Assembly: GCF_000975095.1 (NCBI RefSeq)
Contig: NZ_BBRD01000002.1
Location: forward strand, 242,183-306,182
Source: Demequina aestuarii
Lineage (GTDB): Bacteria; Actinomycetota; Actinomycetes; Actinomycetales; Demequinaceae
Reading direction: 5' to 3'
DNA: 64,000 bases
The notes under the pieces were generated by a model, which saw nothing but the letters and a program-made list of their open reading frames with translations, searched no databases and was not told the origin of the DNA. The position numbers and the translations under genes are program-made. Every line of letters begins with the position of its first letter. Position 1 is the stretch's first letter. Of this stretch, positions 60,806 to 64,000 are shown one piece after another.

Positions 60806-61039
60806 ACACCGAGCCCTAAGAGGATCCCCGAGCGCACTTCGCAGCGTGCTGTGCGGTTGGTCCTTGACCACGTTGATGAGTACCCGAACCTGACCGTGGC
60901 GTGCCGGAGCGTTGCTGGCCGGCTCGGGTTCGGCGCCGAGTCGCTGCGCCGGTGGGTGCGCCAAGCCCAGGTCGACGCTGGCGGCCGCCAGGGCGTCAGC
61001 TCAAGCGAGTCGGAACGAGTACGCGCACTCCAGGTGGAA
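60806..61039 (+). pseudogene. IS3-family transposase OrfA remnant
   Basis: The frame reads PKRIPERTSQRAVRLVLDHV, YPNLTVACRSVAGRLGFGAE and SLRRWVRQAQVDAGGRQGV, the helix-turn-helix OrfA of IS3-type elements. The start codon is lost (an in-frame TAG lies just upstream and no ATG follows). The similarity ends at about 61039, where the next gene begins. OrfB is absent. Confidence 0.75.
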
Positions 61040-61052
61040 GGTGAGAGGTCTG

Positions 61053-61994
61053 ATGTTCGGCTGGGATGTCGATACGAGCTTCGCCGAGGCCGACCTGTGG
61101 CGGCGCTCGCACGCCGTTCTGTGCGACGTTGACTTCGGGGTCGAACGTCGTCGCGTGCTCTATCTGCGCAGTCTGCGCAAGGGCCTTCGGCAGGCGGCTT
61201 CGGTACTCGACACCGCCGACGAGGTGCACCTGTGGTGGGTGGACTCCTTCGACGGTGTGGAGCAGCTGGAGTGTTCCCGGCTGACGATCACGCACGACTT
61301 CTCGAGTCTTGATCTCGGACCGTTGAGTCGCCTTCCGGCCAGAGTCACGGCACTCACGCTCAGTGGCCCGGGCCCGCGAGGCTGGTTCCAACCGCTCGCG
61401 CACCCCGGCCTCGCGAGCCTGACCATCGACGCCGACTCGCTGTCGCCTGACGCACAACGTGGAGACGGCTTGCGCGCGTTGACGCTCACCGAGTATCGCC
61501 AACGGAATCTGGCTGGCCTGTCCTGGGCGCAAGGCGTCACCCGCCTGGAGCTCCTTGAAGCAACCAGGCTGGTCGGGGTCCACGAGATCTCTGGTTGGAC
61601 CGAGCTGCGTTCGTTGACCGTCTCGGCGGCGCGCGGCCTCAGCTCGGCTGAGCTCGAGGAACTGCCGGCTGGCTTGTCTGAGCTGTGGCTTCACGGGTTG
61701 CCGCGCATGGGATCGGTCGACTTCGTGCGCAAGTTCCGGGGCCTGACCTGCTTGTGGCTCGAGGATTGCGGGCCGATTGACTCACTGGCTCCGCTCGCGG
61801 GGATGGTCTCGGTCGAGCGCGTCGGGGCTATCGGGAGCACGAACATCAAGGACGGGGACCTTGCTGTCTTGAACGACCTTCCCAGTCTTCGCCAGGTCGC
61901 GCTCGCCAGGCGGCGCCACTACGTGCCCCCTGCGAGCTCGTTCGACCACATGGCGGAAGCGCCCGAACCGAGGAGCCACGACGACTCGCTGTAG
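61053..61994 (+). CDS. Leucine-rich-repeat-like protein, unknown function (313 aa)
   Basis: GAGAGG (61043-61048) precedes ATG 61053, 4 nt away. Residues 90-290 contain irregular leucine-rich units: LTALTLSG, LASLTIDAD, LRALTLTEY, VTRLELLEA, LRSLTVSAA, LSELWLHG, LTCLWLEDC. No signal peptide or membrane helix is present. It lies between two transposase remnants, so it is probably accessory cargo; it could be an immunity-type or regulatory scaffold protein, but nothing in the sequence decides this. Confidence 0.7.
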   Translation: MFGWDVDTSFAEADLWRRSHAVLCDVDFGVERRRVLYLRSLRKGLRQAASVLDTADEVHLWWVDSFDGVEQLECSRLTITHDFSSLDLGPLSRLPARVTALTLSGPGPRGWFQPLAHPGLASLTIDADSLSPDAQRGDGLRALTLTEYRQRNLAGLSWAQGVTRLELLEATRLVGVHEISGWTELRSLTVSAARGLSSAELEELPAGLSELWLHGLPRMGSVDFVRKFRGLTCLWLEDCGPIDSLAPLAGMVSVERVGAIGSTNIKDGDLAVLNDLPSLRQVALARRRHYVPPASSFDHMAEAPEPRSHDDSL

Positions 61995-62086
61995 TGCCCA
62001 GGGACGTTGTGTGAGTGTCGGGCGCTGGGGCGAGCCTCCCGGCAGAGTGGAGTTGCTACTGCTTCATGCTGACCCCGGAGGCCCTC

Positions 62087-62440
62087 ATGTTCCACGCTGA
62101 TGCTGCTCTTGCGCCTGTCCGACGTGCTCGGATCGGCCGTCTGGGCGTTGATGAGGGCTGGTCGATCGCGCAGGCGGCACGGTTACCCATGACAGTGCGT
62201 CGTCCAGGCTCTATCGCGGGGAGACCGAACCATGTCGAATCCGTGTGAGTCGCGCAGTGCGATCAGCAGCTGGCTTCTCCGGCGGCGAGCAGCGCATTCT
62301 GGGGCTCCGCGGGCGGACCCGCGCGCAAGTGGGCCGCCGGGCCTCGCGCACAGGTTGGGTGTTCTTGGCGAGATCACGAGGCCGTATACCCGGACGATTG
62401 CCGAAGAGGACGGGCAGTATTGCCGAACTAGCGTCCATTT
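62087..62440 (+). pseudogene. IS481-family transposase remnant (approximate right limit)
   Basis: ATG 62087 begins MFHADAALAPVRRARIGRLG and VDEGWSIAQAARL, resembling the IS481 N-terminus (MSHxNAxLTPxGRxxL, DGWPxxxAA). Further pieces in other frames (RLYRGE; EQRILGLRGRTR; GPPGLAHRLGVL) match the expected order with frameshifts. No catalytic DDE part remains. Confidence 0.5.
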
Positions 62441-62480
62441 CCGAACGAGGACGGCACTCCACAGCGGGGCGCTCCCGGCG

Positions 62481-63080
62481 TCACCCGGCCGGCTGGAACT
62501 CCCAGTGCCACGGCTCGCGAGGAACGTTCTCGACGAACCCGTAGTCGCGCGCGTGCTCGCGCATCCATGCCTGTGCGGTGGGGTCGAGCCGCAGATCCGC
62601 CGCCATGCCCCAGCCGTGCTGGCTGGTGCCTGGGACGGCTGCCAGGCCACCCTGCGAGTACAGGCCCTTCTCCTGGGCCACCCGCACTTGACTGTCGTAG
62701 CTGCGGTAGCCGTCGGTGATGCCGATCGTCACGCCTTGCGACGAGGCGTCGCGCAGCAAGCGATTGAGTGACTCGGCGGCCGGGCCCCACATCTTCTCGC
62801 CGGACCCCTGGAGGGGCGCCAAAGCGGTCTCGGGGATGCGGCCGTTGCCGTAGGCCGCCAGATCCACAGGAACGCCGTCGGCGTTGAGTCGCCCGGTCGC
62901 TGAGGACGCGGTGGCGGATCCGGTGGCGGTGGCGAACATGTCCGCGAAGGAGCCCGTGCTGACGGACGATGCGGTCGTCCCCACGTGCGCCTGCGGCGAC
63001 ACCTGGGTGGGAGACGACACGGTGGCGATGCGCTGGTGGATCTCGCCTAGACGCTGGGTGATCGATGCGACGGCGTCCAT
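62481..63080 (-). CDS. M15 family D,D-/L,D-carboxypeptidase, flagellar regulon (199 aa)
   Basis: A VanY/M15-type zinc peptidase: His155 and Asp162 in SQHGWGMAADL, Glu189 and His192 in REPWHWEF, plus GYRSYDSQ. The N-terminus MDAVASITQRLGEIHQRIA and the Ser/Ala/Thr-rich linker lack a classical signal peptide, as seen in proteins exported through the flagellar gate. It has its own FliA-type promoter and AGGAG before ATG 63080. It may replace FlgJ in opening the wall for the rod; this is inferred. Confidence 0.85.
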   Translation of the reverse strand: MDAVASITQRLGEIHQRIATVSSPTQVSPQAHVGTTASSVSTGSFADMFATATGSATASSATGRLNADGVPVDLAAYGNGRIPETALAPLQGSGEKMWGPAAESLNRLLRDASSQGVTIGITDGYRSYDSQVRVAQEKGLYSQGGLAAVPGTSQHGWGMAADLRLDPTAQAWMREHARDYGFVENVPREPWHWEFQPAG

Positions 63081-63109
63081 CGGCACTCCTCTCACGGTGA
63101 TTCTTGGAC

Positions 63110-63136
63110 CCATCGGCGCTCCTCGTCCTGATGTGA
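63110..63136 (-). promoter_or_regulatory. FliA-type promoter of the M15 peptidase
   Basis: On the minus strand TCAC (63136-63133), 15 bp, GCCGATGG (63117-63110), 30 bp before the ATG. Confidence 0.82.
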
Positions 63137-63174
63137 GCACTTCGTGGGCCATTCGTGGCCGGCGCCGCGAACCC

Positions 63175-63201
63175 TCACACGCCGTCCGGCCCGGACGATG
63201 A
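63175..63201 (+). promoter_or_regulatory. FliA-type promoter of the chemoreceptor gene
   Basis: TCAC (63175-63178), 15 bp, GACGATGA (63194-63201). One -10 base differs from GCCGATGA. Confidence 0.7.
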
Positions 63202-63215
63202 GACGGCCGACACAT

Positions 63216-63229
63216 ACCGCATGGACGGT
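63216..63229 (+). promoter_or_regulatory. GGA-loop hairpin in the chemoreceptor leader (possible CsrA site)
   Basis: ACCG/CGGT closes the loop CATGGA; the linear match CATGGACG fits CANGGANG. A second GGA lies in the ribosome-binding site GAAGGAG, 5 nt before the ATG. Confidence 0.4.
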
Positions 63230-63246
63230 CACTTCGAAGGAGCATC

Positions 63247-64000
63247 ATGGACACGCCCGACCCCACGCCTCGCCGCCGCCGCGGTCGACGCATCGGCCTC
63301 ACGGCCAAGATCCTCGGCGCTTTCAGTGCCGTCCTCGTCCTCCTCGTCAGCGTCGGCCTCTTCGCCGTGAACGAACTCACGGCGCAGGCGGAGAAGGACG
63401 CCGAAATAGTGGAGACAGCGATGGCGGCCAAGGACAAGGCTGCGGCGCTGACCAACTCGCTGTGGGAGATGCGCGCCCAGAGCCTGCGCCTGCGCTCGTT
63501 CGACGACGCGGAGCTGCCGGCCGAGTACGCCGAGCTTCAGGACTTGCAGGCGGTCTTCGAGAGCGCGTACGGCACCTTCGCCATGGATTTCGAGGAGATC
63601 TTCGGCGAGCCGTTGCCCGACGACGACGGCGCGGGCCAGGCCCAGTGGGAGCGTTACAAGCTGGCCCAGGCATCGGCCTTCGACCCGGAGTACGACGGCG
63701 AGCCCATTGCCGCAGAGGAGCGCGCCACGCTGGGCAACGCGATCGTGGCCGACGTGACCGGCCTGACGGGGCTCATCGACCCACAGGTGGAGCTTGAGCT
63801 GTCGCAGACGGCCGACCACGTCAATGGCACGGAGCGGATCATGTGGATTCTGATTGGCGCTGGCACCGCCATCGGCGTCGTGCTCTCCCTGTGGCTGGCA
63901 CGTGCGATCACCGGAGCCGCCCGCGAGATGAAGGCGGCACTCGAGGCGCTGGCCGAAGGCGACCTCACCCACGAGGCTCACGTGAAGACCCGCGATGAGA
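63247..64000 (+). CDS. Methyl-accepting chemotaxis protein, N-terminal part only
   Basis: The gene runs off the right edge with 251 codons visible. An Arg-rich start (TPRRRRGRRIGLTAKIL) leads to a first helix at about 21-43, a periplasmic-type helical sensor of about 150 residues, a second helix at about 199-218 and the beginning of a HAMP domain (LARAITGAAREMKAALEALA). The signalling domain lies outside. Ligand is unknown. A FliA-type promoter and the nearby che operon support the call. Confidence 0.85.
   Translation, partial: MDTPDPTPRRRRGRRIGLTAKILGAFSAVLVLLVSVGLFAVNELTAQAEKDAEIVETAMAAKDKAAALTNSLWEMRAQSLRLRSFDDAELPAEYAELQDLQAVFESAYGTFAMDFEEIFGEPLPDDDGAGQAQWERYKLAQASAFDPEYDGEPIAAEERATLGNAIVADVTGLTGLIDPQVELELSQTADHVNGTERIMWILIGAGTAIGVVLSLWLARAITGAAREMKAALEALAEGDLTHEAHVKTRDE

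Noticed and set aside
60406..60964. Reading frames on both strands in the gap after the che operon
   Set aside because: No recognisable domains, no ribosome-binding sites, abrupt composition changes; treated as non-coding or junction DNA.
1..64000. CRISPR arrays, prophage or integrase-bounded islands
   Set aside because: No regularly spaced repeats, cas genes, phage genes or tRNA-flanking direct repeats with integrase were seen; the two tRNAs at the left are in a standard housekeeping context.

Overview
The window reads as chromosomal DNA of a motile, GC-rich actinobacterium, most likely of the order Micrococcales. A Demequina-like or Cellulomonas-like genus is my best guess, inferred from gene content and not proven. 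The grounds are very high GC; GTG starts with 4-nt GTGA/ATGA overlaps; the FhaA-FhaB-PstP-RodA-PbpA-PknA-PknB cell-envelope cluster; CrgA; a class E sortase; a DLW-39 micro-gene between tRNA-Ile and tRNA-Ala; and a C50-carotenoid gene set. The left half looks like the oriC-proximal region of many Actinobacteria, because the tail of the DUF3566 gene that usually follows gyrA enters at position 1.

Layout. 1-11 kb: DUF3566 tail, tRNA-Ile(GAT), DLW-39 gene, tRNA-Ala(TGC), a GNAT acetyltransferase, a sortase-anchored DUF3494 (ice-binding-like) surface protein, a small membrane peptide overlapping a GGDEF-EAL cyclic-di-GMP protein, DUF5317, a gamma-glutamylcyclotransferase-like protein, an amphipathic membrane protein, a cyclophilin, a rhomboid protease, CrgA, sortase E, and a PabA/TrpG-type glutamine amidotransferase. 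10.7-16 kb (minus strand): crtE-crtB-crtI-crtYc-crtYd-crtEb, joined almost throughout by 4-nt overlaps, for lycopene and then C50 cyclic carotenoids. 16-24.7 kb (minus strand): the fhaA to pknB envelope/division signalling operon.

24.7-60.3 kb is a nearly complete flagellar and chemotaxis locus. The minus strand has flgN-flgK-flgL-fliW. The plus strand has fliA, fliC, fliD-fliS-(fliT-like), flgB-flgC-fliE-fliF-fliG-fliH-fliI-fliJ-fliK-flgD-flgE, flbD-motA-motB-fliL, fliM-fliN-fliO-fliP-fliQ-fliR-flhB-flhA-(flhF-like)-csrA, and cheA-cheW-cheB-cheR-cheY-cheX-cheY-cheX-like. From 60.3 to 62.4 kb lies a small accessory islet: decayed IS3-type and IS481-type transposase pieces flank one leucine-rich-repeat protein. 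The window ends with a divergent pair, an M15 peptidase and a truncated methyl-accepting chemotaxis protein.

Two regulatory layers can be read from the DNA. (1) Seven sites with the exact spacing TCAC/TCAA/TTAA-N15-GCCGATGA-like, plus one near-match, sit upstream of early (flgB), middle (flbD, fliM) and late (fliC, cheA, MCP, M15 peptidase) units, so one FliA/WhiG-type sigma factor may drive the whole regulon. (2) Leaders of fliC, flgB, flbD and the MCP gene contain small hairpins with GGA in the loop, usually AYGGAU. In fliC and flbD a second CANGGANG site overlaps the ribosome-binding site. With csrA and fliW both encoded here, this suggests a CsrA-FliW control circuit that extends beyond flagellin.

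Functions come from motif recognition by eye; no database search, folding program or comparative alignment was run. Start codons were chosen from overlaps, Shine-Dalgarno sites or leaderless -10 positions and are flagged where uncertain.
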